Shown piece by piece: positions 7,210 to 16,046 of a DNA stretch of 25,303 bases. Numbering within the stretch: the first letter of the stretch is position 1; each line of letters starts with the position of its first letter. The notes beneath the pieces are model-generated. The model searched no databases and was not told the DNA's origin. It worked only from the letters and a program-made list of their open reading frames with translations. A program made the translations under genes and the position numbers. The stretch spans positions 1 through 25,303 of the forward strand of contig JASEIO010000017.1 of the NCBI GenBank assembly GCA_030017475.1. The letters run 5' to 3'. Origin of the DNA: a bacterium. Lineage in GTDB: Bacteria > UBA9089 > JASEIO01.

Positions 7210-10155
7210 TTACTCCACCTGTCTACTTCCTCTAACCGGGTCCTTTACCAGCCTTATCTCATTTTCAACTGAAGAGGCAAAGGTTCCATCATGGCTGATT
7301 ACAAATAGTTGGTCAAAGCCATATTCATTGCGTACATTGTGTATGGCCTGGCCCAATCGGTCACATCTAACATCATCAAGGTTAGTAGTAGGCTCGTCAA
7401 AGATGCAGAAAGATATCTTTGTAAAATCCTTTACCATGGCCAATTGGATCGAAAGGGCAGCGGACATCTGCTCTCCACCAGATAACTGACGAAAGGTCCT
7501 AACCCCAGCCTTGGTCTTTACCTTTACCTCATAACCTTCAGCCCACTCAAGTTGAGATGGTTCTCGGGACATCCAATTGTAAATCTCATTGGCCCTTATA
7601 GAGATATTCTCTAAGAGCCTTTTGGATATAAATGGAGCAACTTGCCGAAGCACAGTCCAGATCTCTGACGTAACCTCTTTAGTAAACTCAAACCTCTCTT
7701 TCTCTCTCTCGAGGGACTTTTTCTTTTCCTTCCTCTCCTTTATCCCCTGGACCACGTTGCGGAGTTTATCTATCTCCTCTTTCGACCTTTTTACACCTTC
7801 TGTAACCTGGCCTATCTCCTTTTCCTTTTCCCTGATATCCTGTTCCAGTTCTTTATACCTTTCCGAATCGTATTCTACCTCTAACCTCTCTACCTCCTGT
7901 TTAAGCTTCAGGAAGACCTTTTTCTTCTCAGAAAGGCAAGATATAGTCTCTGAAAGTTTTTTTTGATATTCTCGTAAGTTCTTCCCTTCTTTCTCGTTAG
8001 ATATGTATAATCTATACGCCTCTTGACTGTCCTGCCTTTTCTTATTACACTTATCAATCTCCTCCGAAAGACCTTTATACGCCTTCAATTGCTCTACCAG
8101 AATCTTCTGTCTCTCTCGATTCTCTTTTAGGTCAGTCTTAAGCCCTTCGATCTGTTTCTTGAGTTCAATCGCTTGCTCCTTTTCCTTCTCAAGTTCTTTC
8201 AATTCCCTATTTAGGTTCTTCCTTCTCTCTTCAAATGCCTTTCTTTTTCCCGTAATCTGGCCTTCTTTTTCTACGGTTTTTAGCAGGGCCTGATCAACCA
8301 ACCTCCGATATTCTGTTATCTTGCATTTGGCATCTTCCTTGAAGGCAGATAATTCATCCTTTAGCTCCTCAAGTTTAGTCAAATTCTTAAATACAGGCTT
8401 ATCTCTCAGGAATCTTTCTCTCAAGAAATGGATAGAGAGTTCGTCTATTCCTTTTATCAAGGAAGGGTAGTCTATCTCCTGAACAGTGGTTAGGCAAGTC
8501 TTGAATCTTTCCTCTATCTCTTTTTTAAGAGACTCTACCATTGTCTTTCTCTTATCGTATTCAGTCAAAACCTCTTTGGCACGTTTTGTCTCTTTATATT
8601 TAGCCTCTGCCTTTTTGAATGATTCTTCATATCCTTGTAACTCCACACACCTTCTCTCAATCTCTTTATTGAAGACTTCAGGGTCTATTCGCTCGCATCT
8701 TTCTTTAAGAATGGGACAAAGTCCTCCCTTAGCCCTCTTTTTTTCTTCCCTTTTGGCTTTAATCTGTGTCTTTAAGATGGTGATTTTCTCCTGGAGTGCA
8801 GTCTTCTCTCCCTCAATGGAAATAAGCCTCGAAGCCTCTTGTAGATATCTCTCTTCATCTACTATGGAATTCAATATCTCTTTTATATCACGCTCCTTTT
8901 TCTCCATATCCAAAATAGATGCCTCAAGATTGGATTCTACGTTCTTTAGATGCTCAATCTGGAGTTCCATTCCCCTGACCTTCTTTTCTAATTCCTTAAT
9001 AGCTAAAGACGTATCTTTTGCATCCCTCTCTTCCTGCTTGATTAAAGAATCCTCTTTATCTAACACGCGAGATTCTTCTTGTAAAAATTCCTGCATCTCT
9101 TTCATCTTGGTCTCTTTCTCCATTAGATTACCTAAGTTTGCCTTGATGATACTTGAAAGTCTCTCTTCCTGTCTTCCCAAATTCGTTCTTTCATGCTCAA
9201 GCCTTTCCTTCCTTTTCCTATCCTTTTCAAGTTTTTTTAGCAGCGATTCACTCTCTTTAAAGGTATTGTATCCCTCCAGGTTATCATCAAGGATCTTTTT
9301 AGCCACTAAGGCCCTTTTTAATTGCCCTTCTTCATTCTCCTTCCTCTCTTCCAGACCTTTAATCTCGGCTTCTATAATACCTTTATCCTTCTTCCCTTTT
9401 TCGTAATCTGTACGTATTCTATCCAAATTAGACCTTTCTTCTATTAATGTAGAAAGGGTATCCTTCAAATCCCGAAGCCTCTTTTCTTCTTTCTTGATAG
9501 CCCTTTCCTTCTTTTTCAGTTGATCTTGATCATCCTTGTGGTCCTTTAAATAGGCATCAATCTCCGAGATGAGATTAGAAAGTTCATGGATTCGGTCTGG
9601 AATGAGTTGGTTTTTTATAGGTGAAAGGTAATCAGAGGATTGTTTGTAAACCTCTACATTTATTATTGGGTCGAAATGGTTGGACTTTTCCCGACCTGGT
9701 CGTAGCTTGAACCATGTAGTAAACTCTCCCTGACTGACACCAAGGATATTACTAAAGATATCTGGAAGATACCTTCTGTGTTCAATCGAGAATGCCTTAG
9801 CCAGCCATTCTGTTACGGACTCATCCCCCACAGCTATATCAAGTCCATCTTCCTCATCGTAAACTACCCATGAAGGATTATTTCCAATCCTACGTTCAAT
9901 CCTATAGACACGTTCATCTTCTAATTCTATCCAAACCTTAATCACACCAAATCCTTTTCCATGTCTGACTATCGATTTTAATTCAAGGGGATAAGGGTTA
10001 TGGTTGAAAAGTGAAAGTCCAATACTCTCCACAATGGTACTTTTCCCTGAACCATTACGACCAGAGATGAAATTTACCCCTTTCTGAAATTCGATACCAG
10101 GCGAGCCTTTGTGGAATGACTTGATGTCATGGAGCATAATCTTAAGAATCTGCAT
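7210..10155 (-). CDS. sbcC: SbcC/Rad50-type ATPase of the SbcCD DNA-repair nuclease
   Basis: ATPase subunit that, with SbcD, binds and trims DNA ends and hairpins. The 981 residues show an N-terminal ATPase lobe with Walker [10 protein letters not shown] (32-40), long charged coiled-coil arms at about 190-475 and 490-820, and a C-terminal lobe. That lobe has signature LSGGEQ (891-896), Walker B FCIFDEP (916-922) and switch His955. At the apex, where Rad50 and SbcC carry a CxxC zinc hook, this protein has CPILKERC (480-487), a wider Cys spacing. The ATG has AGGAAGG four bases upstream and overlaps the end of the glutamate dehydrogenase gene by 14 bp, which implies co-translation. Its partner sbcD is the first gene of the same run. 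Confidence 0.9.
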   Translation of the reverse strand: MQILKIMLHDIKSFHKGSPGIEFQKGVNFISGRNGSGKSTIVESIGLSLFNHNPYPLELKSIVRHGKGFGVIKVWIELEDERVYRIERRIGNNPSWVVYDEEDGLDIAVGDESVTEWLAKAFSIEHRRYLPDIFSNILGVSQGEFTTWFKLRPGREKSNHFDPIINVEVYKQSSDYLSPIKNQLIPDRIHELSNLISEIDAYLKDHKDDQDQLKKKERAIKKEEKRLRDLKDTLSTLIEERSNLDRIRTDYEKGKKDKGIIEAEIKGLEERKENEEGQLKRALVAKKILDDNLEGYNTFKESESLLKKLEKDRKRKERLEHERTNLGRQEERLSSIIKANLGNLMEKETKMKEMQEFLQEESRVLDKEDSLIKQEERDAKDTSLAIKELEKKVRGMELQIEHLKNVESNLEASILDMEKKERDIKEILNSIVDEERYLQEASRLISIEGEKTALQEKITILKTQIKAKREEKKRAKGGLCPILKERCERIDPEVFNKEIERRCVELQGYEESFKKAEAKYKETKRAKEVLTEYDKRKTMVESLKKEIEERFKTCLTTVQEIDYPSLIKGIDELSIHFLRERFLRDKPVFKNLTKLEELKDELSAFKEDAKCKITEYRRLVDQALLKTVEKEGQITGKRKAFEERRKNLNRELKELEKEKEQAIELKKQIEGLKTDLKENRERQKILVEQLKAYKGLSEEIDKCNKKRQDSQEAYRLYISNEKEGKNLREYQKKLSETISCLSEKKKVFLKLKQEVERLEVEYDSERYKELEQDIREKEKEIGQVTEGVKRSKEEIDKLRNVVQGIKERKEKKKSLEREKERFEFTKEVTSEIWTVLRQVAPFISKRLLENISIRANEIYNWMSREPSQLEWAEGYEVKVKTKAGVRTFRQLSGGEQMSAALSIQLAMVKDFTKISFCIFDEPTTNLDDVRCDRLGQAIHNVRNEYGFDQLFVISHDGTFASSVENEIRLVKDPVRGSRQVE

Positions 10156-11413
10156 AAAGCCTTCCTCTCACCCAACCACGAAGTACCATTGCCTCAACCA
10201 CACGTCTAACAGCAGTCACATAGGCAGCTTGTCGCATGTTTATGTTGTACTTCTTTGAAGTATTTAGTACTGAGTGATAAGCAAATGTCATTTTCTTATC
10301 TAAACGCTCATGAACCTCTTTTTCATCCCAATAGTACATATAGAAGTTCTGCACCATCTCAAAATATGAAACTGTCACTCCGCCAGCGTTGCATAAGAAA
10401 TCAGGTATCACATGGACACCGTTTTTATACAGAATATCATCTGCCTCTGGTGTAGTTGGGCCGTTAGACAATTCAGCGAGAATCTTAGCCTTAATGTTCG
10501 GAGCATTATTTTTGGTAATAACATTTTCCAAAGCCGCAGGGATAAGTATATCCACCTCAAGTTCCAAGAGTTCTTCATTGGAGATAGATTTAGTATTTGG
10601 AAAATTGATTACCGAGGTGGTGTTAGCCTTATGTTCACGTACTGCCTCTGGAACAAGACCTTCCTTGCTAAATATACCCCCTTTGCTATCACTAACAGCC
10701 ACTACTTTACAGCCGAGAAGAGATTTAGTAAGATATGCTGCATAATATCCAGCATTCCCATAGCCCTGCACGGCAACAGTTGCTTTTTTTACGTCTATAC
10801 CACATTCTTTGGCAGCCTCACGAATGGTATATACCCCTCCCCGAGCTGTTGCGTCACCACGTCCAGCAGAACCACCAACGCTAAGCGGCTTACCAGTAAT
10901 AACACCAAACTGATTCTTCCCAGCAATCTTTGAGTACTCGTCCATCATCCAAGCCATTATTTGAGGGTTTGTGTAGACATCAGGTGCTGGAATATCTTTG
11001 TCTTGCCCAATGAACTGATATATTGCCTGTATATAGGCACGACTCAATCGCTCCAACTCACTCTGAGACATCTCCTTAGGATTGCAAATAACCCCGCCTT
11101 TTGCTCCTCCAAGGGGTAGATCAAGAAGGGCACACTTCCATGTCATCCAAGCTGCAAGTGCCCGTACAGTATCAATTGTTTCATCAGGATGAAATCGAAT
11201 TCCTCCCTTTGTTGGACCTTTCACATCATTGTATTGAACCCTGAATCCTTGAAACACTTTGATAGAGCCATCATCCATACGGACCGGCAACGATACGTGA
11301 AGTTCCCTCGCTGGAACTCGAAGGATTGCGTGTACATCAGGATCTAACTTTAGAATCCTTGCACACTCATCCAACTGCCTTTGTGTAACCTCAAATGGGT
11401 TAAGTTTTTCCAT
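10142..11413 (-). CDS. gdhA: Glutamate dehydrogenase (hexameric, Glu/Leu/Phe/Val family)
   Basis: Interconverts glutamate and 2-oxoglutarate plus ammonia using NAD(P). It has 423 residues from the chosen start, a normal hexameric length. Visible are the substrate region [10 protein letters not shown] (66-75, Lys69), catalytic Lys105 in PLGGAKGG, catalytic Asp145 in PAPDVYT, and the nucleotide-binding VQGYGNAG further on. An ATG fifteen bases upstream (11428) also opens the frame, but its first bases are part of GGAGGTG, which is correctly spaced for the ATG at 11413; I therefore choose 11413. The cofactor preference cannot be read reliably. The gene is placed between sbcD and sbcC, and repeat 2 covers its presumed promoter. 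This suggests transcription both from its own promoter and by readthrough from sbcD. Confidence 0.93.
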   Translation of the reverse strand: MEKLNPFEVTQRQLDECARILKLDPDVHAILRVPARELHVSLPVRMDDGSIKVFQGFRVQYNDVKGPTKGGIRFHPDETIDTVRALAAWMTWKCALLDLPLGGAKGGVICNPKEMSQSELERLSRAYIQAIYQFIGQDKDIPAPDVYTNPQIMAWMMDEYSKIAGKNQFGVITGKPLSVGGSAGRGDATARGGVYTIREAAKECGIDVKKATVAVQGYGNAGYYAAYLTKSLLGCKVVAVSDSKGGIFSKEGLVPEAVREHKANTTSVINFPNTKSISNEELLELEVDILIPAALENVITKNNAPNIKAKILAELSNGPTTPEADDILYKNGVHVIPDFLCNAGGVTVSYFEMVQNFYMYYWDEKEVHERLDKKMTFAYHSVLNTSKKYNINMRQAAYVTAVRRVVEAMVLRGWVRGRLYADS

Positions 11414-11458
11414 TTCTTTCACCTCCATTTCTGATTTTTACATATATCCTTCTTCTTC

Positions 11459-11516
11459 ATATATTTATTGGCTATTTCTTTCAAAAACATGAGCGCTTTT
11501 GGTTAATAACTGCTAT
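11459..11516 (-). repeat. Dispersed intergenic repeat 2, copy upstream of glutamate dehydrogenase
   Basis: Partner of 7120-7179. It begins at the sbcD stop codon and runs to about 45 bp before the glutamate dehydrogenase start. On the minus strand it contains CAAAAGCGCTCATGTTTTTG, an imperfect palindrome-like centre, directly followed by the -35-like TTGAAA. The short leaders behind both copies also look alike (an AT-rich run, then GAGGTGAAA). That suggests a duplicated control region, or one held similar by selection. Confidence 0.85.
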
Positions 11517-12772
11517 GGCACAAAAGAATGGATCACATCTAAGATAGTTTCATTATCCTCTTTTGCTAAAGCCATCTTCTTCACCCGCAGTACTATCTCT
11601 GTTATCTGTTCTTCAAAACCAGGAAACTTACCCCTTTCTTGAATAATCCTCTTTATCTCCTCTTTTTCGATCTGCTCCCTGGATATGGAGCCTTTATCTC
11701 TTGATGAAGAGACACCAGGCAAGGATTCATTTAACTTGTTAACTACATTCACCATAATAGGCGAAAACCTTTTGTATAATATATCCTTTATCTCTTCTAT
11801 CTCAATCACAAACGGTGAGAATTGTACATAGCCTATCAAGGTCAATTGGATTATAGAGGATTTGCCTATTTCCCAACTTTCTATCTCGTTTAAGATATAT
11901 TCTGTTGCCTGTTTCGGGGCGTTAAAATTTGGAAGAAGGATAGTCTTTAGATGAGTCTCCCTTCTTTTACTCTGATAGAAGTGAGGTTCGATCCTACCAG
12001 TAATTGGATCTATCACCACATGAAAGAACCCCTTTTCTTTATACCCAGCCTCCTCTATCCTCCAATTCTCAAGAGAACCAGGGTTGAATATCCAATTTTC
12101 CAACACATACCTTTGGTGGATATGACCAAGAGCCATGTAATCTATAACATCCTTAACAACCTCTATCTCCTCTTTGGTAGCACCACCAAACTCAGGTAGG
12201 ACTCCAGTGAGTCCTGAGTGAAGGATAAATATGTTGAACCGATCCTTCTCAATATATGGCTTAATGAGCTCTAATCTTCTACCTGTTGTTGCACCAAGGT
12301 ATCCAGCACCATATATCCTGATCCCATTTATATCTACATAGGCACCTATAGAATCCACATCATCCCAGGGTTTAAGGATAGGTATCTGACCATTGAACCT
12401 AATCTTAAGAAGCTTCAGATACTGTTTGGTGGAAAGATAAGAAAGCCACGATTCTCTTTCGATGTAGGATGGAGAATTATCATGGTTTCCTTCGATGGCT
12501 ATGACCGGTATCCCGTGCCTTTTTAGAATCCCCAGTCCCTCCTCAGCATCGCTTAGGTGGAGAGGTGTGATACGAGATTTGTTGAAAAGGTCTCCTGCTA
12601 TTAGAAAGAAATCGACCTTTTGTTGGATGGCAAACTCTACCACATGATTAAATGAATCCGTAAAATCACGTTCAGTAACTCCTTCCCCGAATCGGTCAGT
12701 GCCGATATGGATATCAGCACAATGTACAAAATGGACCTTCGAGCATCTACACCTATCAATCTTTTTGTCCAT
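11513..12772 (-). CDS. sbcD: SbcD/Mre11-type DNA-repair exonuclease
   Basis: Manganese-dependent nuclease subunit that works with SbcC. It has 419 residues from the chosen start. The phosphoesterase motifs are present: CADIHIG (18-24, Asp20 and His22), GDLF (60-63), GNHD (95-98), then LHSG and ALGHIH with FNPGS behind it. The frame is open back to a TTG at 12826. I choose the ATG at 12772 because a near-consensus promoter overlaps the upstream part and the phosphoesterase domain begins a few residues later. The predicted transcript start is then only a few bases before the ATG, and no ribosome site is visible, so the mRNA may be leaderless. It heads the sbcD-gdhA-sbcC run. Confidence 0.9.
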   Translation of the reverse strand: MDKKIDRCRCSKVHFVHCADIHIGTDRFGEGVTERDFTDSFNHVVEFAIQQKVDFFLIAGDLFNKSRITPLHLSDAEEGLGILKRHGIPVIAIEGNHDNSPSYIERESWLSYLSTKQYLKLLKIRFNGQIPILKPWDDVDSIGAYVDINGIRIYGAGYLGATTGRRLELIKPYIEKDRFNIFILHSGLTGVLPEFGGATKEEIEVVKDVIDYMALGHIHQRYVLENWIFNPGSLENWRIEEAGYKEKGFFHVVIDPITGRIEPHFYQSKRRETHLKTILLPNFNAPKQATEYILNEIESWEIGKSSIIQLTLIGYVQFSPFVIEIEEIKDILYKRFSPIMVNVVNKLNESLPGVSSSRDKGSISREQIEKEEIKRIIQERGKFPGFEEQITEIVLRVKKMALAKEDNETILDVIHSFVP

Positions 12773-12781
12773 ACTTGATGA

Positions 12782-12810
12782 ATTATAACTGAGATCTGTA
12801 AGGATTGCAA
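12782..12810 (-). promoter_or_regulatory. Promoter of sbcD
   Basis: On the minus strand TTGCAA (12810-12805), a 17-base spacer and a perfect TATAAT (12787-12782). The -10 ends nine bases before the ATG at 12772, which predicts a transcript with a leader of about three bases. Confidence 0.7.
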
Positions 12811-12826
12811 GAAAAATTACTTGCAA
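12805..12826. promoter_or_regulatory. Operator-like palindrome over the sbcD -35
   Basis: TTGCAAG (12805-12811), an eight-base AT spacer and CTTGCAA (12820-12826) form a perfect 7-8-7 inverted repeat. One arm coincides with the -35 of sbcD. A repressor dimer bound here would block sbcD and could also affect the divergent por operon. The binding protein is unknown. Confidence 0.45.
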
Positions 12827-12901
12827 ATTGTAAAGATATGTGTTAGTATAGATAGCAATTTTACATAAGAAGCTATGAATTAGTCAATAAAAAAATAGAA
12901 A

Positions 12902-12968
12902 ATTCCGTTTTATCGGATTCGGAATACCTTCCTGTAATCCGTACCTTAAGAACGGAAAATCTTACAGG
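12902..12968 (+). promoter_or_regulatory. Cluster of competing inverted repeats upstream of porG
   Basis: Several arms can pair: TTCCGTT (12903-12909) with AACGGAA (12951-12957); CGGATT (12914-12919) with AATCCG (12936-12941); ATTCCG (12902-12907) with CGGAAT (12920-12925); and CCTGTAA (12931-12937) with TTACAGG (12962-12968). Some are mutually exclusive. The block ends about 47 bases before the porG start. It may be a folded mRNA leader; no known riboswitch class is recognised, and I found no convincing promoter for the operon. Confidence 0.35.
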
Positions 12969-13015
12969 GGGTAGGATTTGGGTTCAAGAAGAAAAAGGAC
13001 AAGAGAGGGAAAAGA

Positions 13016-13594
13016 ATGAAGGAACTTGTAGAAATTCGTTGGCATGGAAGAGGAGGGCAGGGAGCAAAGACCGCAGCTTTGTTATTCGCTGATGCTGCAT
13101 TAGGTGAAGGTAAGTATGTTCAGGCCTTTCCTGAATATGGACCGGAGAGAATGGGTGCACCTGTACAGTCATTTAATAGATTGAGTGATCGCCCGATAAC
13201 CCTCCATTGTGGGGTGGAAGAACCTTCGGTAGTAGTAGTTCTCGACGAAACCTTGCTTGAGATAGTGGATGTCGTAAGAGGTCTGGTAGAAGATGGGATC
13301 CTTTTGGTGAATACAAGCGAAATCCCGCAGGCAATACGAAGGAAGGTGAGATTGGAAGGTAGAAAGGTGTTTACTGTTGATGCATCTACTATTTCAAGGG
13401 AGACTATTGGTCAGGATATTCCAAATACCCCGATGTTAGGTGCATTGATAAAGGTTACAGGGTTTATAAACCTTGAAAGAATGCTTGATGATACAAGAAG
13501 AAGGCTTGAGAAGAAGTTTAAATCCAAACCTGAGTTAATCGATGGAAATATCAACGCTATAAAAAGGGCATATCAGGAGGTGAAAGGAGAATGA
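13016..13594 (+). CDS. porG: Pyruvate:ferredoxin oxidoreductase, gamma subunit
   Basis: One subunit of the four-part enzyme that interconverts pyruvate + CoA and acetyl-CoA + CO2 with ferredoxin, in the cytoplasm. The 192 residues are the family length. The opening EIRWHGRGGQGAKTAA (6-21) is the gamma-domain hallmark, followed by EYGPERMGAPVQSF (40-53) and, further on, IPNTPMLGALIK. A GAGAGGGA ribosome site precedes the ATG. The stop overlaps the porD start by four bases (ATGA), so the two are translationally coupled. It is the first gene of the run porG-porD-porA-porB-purE-larB. Confidence 0.93.
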   Translation: MKELVEIRWHGRGGQGAKTAALLFADAALGEGKYVQAFPEYGPERMGAPVQSFNRLSDRPITLHCGVEEPSVVVVLDETLLEIVDVVRGLVEDGILLVNTSEIPQAIRRKVRLEGRKVFTVDASTISRETIGQDIPNTPMLGALIKVTGFINLERMLDDTRRRLEKKFKSKPELIDGNINAIKRAYQEVKGE

Positions 13595-13881
13595 GTCTAA
13601 AGACTAAGGGATGGAGAGAACTTCCGATAGGTGGATTGATCTTAGAAGGAGGTACATCTGAAATGTACAAGACAGGTGGATGGAGAAGTCTAAAACCTAT
13701 TTGGTCAGAAGAAAAGTGTACACACTGTTTGACCTGTTGGATCTATTGCCCAGATTCGGCAATCCTTCTATCGGATGAAAAGGTTCAGGGTATAAATTAT
13801 GATTATTGTAAGGGTTGCGGAATTTGTGCCAAGGAATGTCCTACGAAGGTAAAAGCCATTGAGATGGTGGAAGAAAGATAA
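13591..13881 (+). CDS. porD: Pyruvate:ferredoxin oxidoreductase, delta subunit (2[4Fe-4S] ferredoxin-like)
   Basis: Electron-transfer subunit of 96 residues. Two complete cluster motifs are visible: Cys43, 46, 49, 53 (CTHCLTCWIYCP) and Cys73, 76, 79, 83 (CKGCGICAKECP), giving two [4Fe-4S] centres that carry electrons from the PorB cluster to ferredoxin. The N-terminal 40 residues are the usual PorD extension. Its ATG overlaps the porG stop, with AGGTGAAAGGAG just upstream, and porA starts 12 bp behind it. Confidence 0.93.
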   Translation: MSLKTKGWRELPIGGLILEGGTSEMYKTGGWRSLKPIWSEEKCTHCLTCWIYCPDSAILLSDEKVQGINYDYCKGCGICAKECPTKVKAIEMVEER

Positions 13882-13893
13882 GGAGGAGAAGGT

Positions 13894-15069
13894 ATGGGAA
13901 AGATTTCGGCAAAGACTGGAAATGAGGCCATGGCAGAGGCAATGCGTCAAATCAATCCTGATGTTGTAGCTGCTTATCCAATTACCCCAGCAACAGAGAT
14001 AGTTCAAATATTTGCAGGTTTTAAATCAGATGGGCTTGTAGACACTGAATTTATAGCTACGGAGTCAGAGCATTCAGCCCTTTCAGCCTGTATTGGTTCA
14101 GCGGCATCTGGAGCAAGGACAATGACAGCAACTGCATCCCAAGGTCTTGTCTTGATGCAGGAGATGCTTTACATTGCATCAGGATTAAGATTACCAATTG
14201 TTATAGCAGAGGTAAATAGGGCCTTGTCTTCACCAATCAATATACACTGCGATCATTCTGATACTATGGGTGCAAGGGATTCGGGTTGGATTCAAATCTA
14301 TTCAGAGAATGCTCAAGAGGCATATGATAATTTGATCCAAGCAGTTAGGATTGCAGAGAGTGCATTGCTTCCGGTTATGGTAACGATTGATGGTTTCATT
14401 ATTAGCCATGGAATGGAAAGGATAGAGATTATTCCGGACGAAGAGGTAAAAGGATTCATTGGTGAATACAGACCAAGGTATACATTATTAGATGAGGAGC
14501 GCTCAATTACTATGGGTGCTATAGACTTTACTGATTACTTTTTTGAACACAAACGTCAGCAGATAGAGGCGATGAAAGAGGCAAAGGAAAAGATAATTGA
14601 GGTTTCGAAGGAATTTAATTCAAGATTTAAAAGAGATTATGGACTTTTTGAATGCTATAGATTAGAGGATGCAAGATACGCCTTGGTAGTTCTTGGCTCA
14701 ACCGGAGGAACTGTAAAGGTGGTTGTAGATGAGTTAAGAGAAGATGGTGTAAAGGCAGGGTTACTTAAGGTAAGAGTATTCCGTCCTTTTCCTTGGCAGG
14801 AGATAAAGGATACCTTAGCCTATATACCTTTTATTGCAGTAATGGACCGAAGTGATGGCTTGAGTTCTTTAGGTGGTCCAGTATTTCAAGAGATAAGGTC
14901 AGCCTTATACGATATAGATTCAAGACCAAAGGTTATCAATTATATCTATGGTCTTGGAGGTCGAGATACGAAACTTCACCATATAAAGCAAGTTTTTCAA
15001 GATTTACAAGGAATTGATAGAACTGGAAGGATTGATGGTTTAATAAACTACCTTGGGGTTAGAGAATAA
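13894..15069 (+). CDS. porA: Pyruvate:ferredoxin oxidoreductase, alpha subunit
   Basis: Subunit of 391 residues that forms the active site with PorB. The hallmark AAYPITPATEI (26-36) is followed by ESEHSALSACIGSAASGAR (57-75) and the segment TATASQGL; VNRALSSPINIHCDHSD and GFIISHGMER are further typical stretches. These favour pyruvate over 2-oxoglutarate or branched-chain 2-oxoacids. GGAGGAGAAGGT precedes the ATG. In an acetate-activating anaerobe the enzyme could run as pyruvate synthase, feeding acetyl-CoA from the two Acs enzymes into biosynthesis, or oxidise pyruvate; the sequence does not tell which. Confidence 0.94.
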   Translation: MGKISAKTGNEAMAEAMRQINPDVVAAYPITPATEIVQIFAGFKSDGLVDTEFIATESEHSALSACIGSAASGARTMTATASQGLVLMQEMLYIASGLRLPIVIAEVNRALSSPINIHCDHSDTMGARDSGWIQIYSENAQEAYDNLIQAVRIAESALLPVMVTIDGFIISHGMERIEIIPDEEVKGFIGEYRPRYTLLDEERSITMGAIDFTDYFFEHKRQQIEAMKEAKEKIIEVSKEFNSRFKRDYGLFECYRLEDARYALVVLGSTGGTVKVVVDELREDGVKAGLLKVRVFRPFPWQEIKDTLAYIPFIAVMDRSDGLSSLGGPVFQEIRSALYDIDSRPKVINYIYGLGGRDTKLHHIKQVFQDLQGIDRTGRIDGLINYLGVRE

Positions 15070-15079
15070 GGAGGTTAAG

Positions 15080-16003
15080 ATGGCGGTTAGGCTTAAAGAT
15101 TTAGCTAAGAAACCCGAGGGGTTGGCAAGTGGACATCGAGGCTGTGCTGGTTGCATGGAACCAATAGCTGTTAGACAGATATTATTGGCCATAGATAATC
15201 CATGTGTTGTTTGTTGTACTACAGGATGTCTTGAGGTAGTTACTACAATCTTCCCCTTCACTGCATGGAAGGTTCCATTTATCCATTCTGCCTTTGAAAG
15301 TGCAGCTGCAACCATTAGTGGGGTTGAGACAGCCTACAAAGTCCTTAAAAAAAGAGGTAAGATAAAAGACAGGGGTACCAAATTTATAGCCATAGGAGGG
15401 GATGGTGGAACATACGATATTGGATTTCAGGCCTTATCTGGTGCAATAGAACGGGGTCATGATATAGTATATATATGTTTAGATAATGAGGCATATATGA
15501 ATACAGGGATTCAAAGATCAAGTGCTACACCAATGGGGGCACATACTACAACCAGTCCTGCAGGAAAGGTTATTCCTGGAAAAAGGGAATTCAGGAAGGA
15601 TCTAACCCGTTGTATAGCATCTCATAACATCCCTTATGTTGCCCAGGCAGTTCCAAGTAAATGGAGGGATCTTATAACTAAAGTGAAGAAGGCCGTAGAA
15701 GTCAAAGGTCCAGCCTTTATAAATATTCTATCTCCTTGTAGGTTAGGCTGGGGATATCCACCAGAAGATACTATTGAGATTGGAAATGAGGCTGTGGAGA
15801 CATGTTTTTGGCCCATTTATGAAGTAGAGGATGGGAAATGGAGATTGACCTATAAGCCAAAAGAAAAGAAACCAGTTTCAGAATGGCTAAAAAAACAGGG
15901 AAGATTCAAACATCTATTTAAACCTGGTAATGAATCTATCTTGGAAGAGATTCAAGACCATATTGATCAAGAGTGGGAAAGGCTTCAAAGACTATGCAGT
16001 TGA
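15080..16003 (+). CDS. porB: Pyruvate:ferredoxin oxidoreductase, beta subunit (TPP-binding)
   Basis: Thiamine-diphosphate subunit of 307 residues carrying one [4Fe-4S] cluster. Candidate ligands are Cys22 and Cys25 (CAGC), Cys50 (TTGC) and Cys220 (LSPC). The TPP motif runs from GGDGG (106-110) to Asn141 in YMNTG. YMNTGIQRSSATPMGA (139-154) is characteristic of the pyruvate-specific branch. The frame is open to an ATG at 15053, but GGAGG stands seven bases ahead of the ATG at 15080, which I choose. That leaves a 10 bp gap behind porA. purE starts 43 bp downstream. Confidence 0.94.
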   Translation: MAVRLKDLAKKPEGLASGHRGCAGCMEPIAVRQILLAIDNPCVVCCTTGCLEVVTTIFPFTAWKVPFIHSAFESAAATISGVETAYKVLKKRGKIKDRGTKFIAIGGDGGTYDIGFQALSGAIERGHDIVYICLDNEAYMNTGIQRSSATPMGAHTTTSPAGKVIPGKREFRKDLTRCIASHNIPYVAQAVPSKWRDLITKVKKAVEVKGPAFINILSPCRLGWGYPPEDTIEIGNEAVETCFWPIYEVEDGKWRLTYKPKEKKPVSEWLKKQGRFKHLFKPGNESILEEIQDHIDQEWERLQRLCS

Positions 16004-16046
16004 AGGTTTTCGGATCCGAGAGGCTATATGTCCAGTAGGGGTGGAA

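Noticed and set aside
8486-9406. 306-codon open frame on the plus strand opposite sbcC
   Set aside because: It is the antisense of the coiled-coil region; its Ser/Leu/Phe-rich composition is what the complement of Lys/Glu-rich codons gives, and no ribosome site or family motif is seen.
12773-12826. N-terminal extension of SbcD from a TTG at 12826
   Set aside because: It would run through the -35 and -10 of the sbcD promoter, has no ribosome site, and adds residues absent from the family.
12840-12900. Promoter for the por operon
   Set aside because: TATAGA and TTTACA boxes occur but not with acceptable spacing or partner hexamers.
15930-16046. Longer PurE beginning inside porB
   Set aside because: The extra 39 residues overlap porB in another frame and do not resemble PurE; a ribosome site fits the ATG at 16047.
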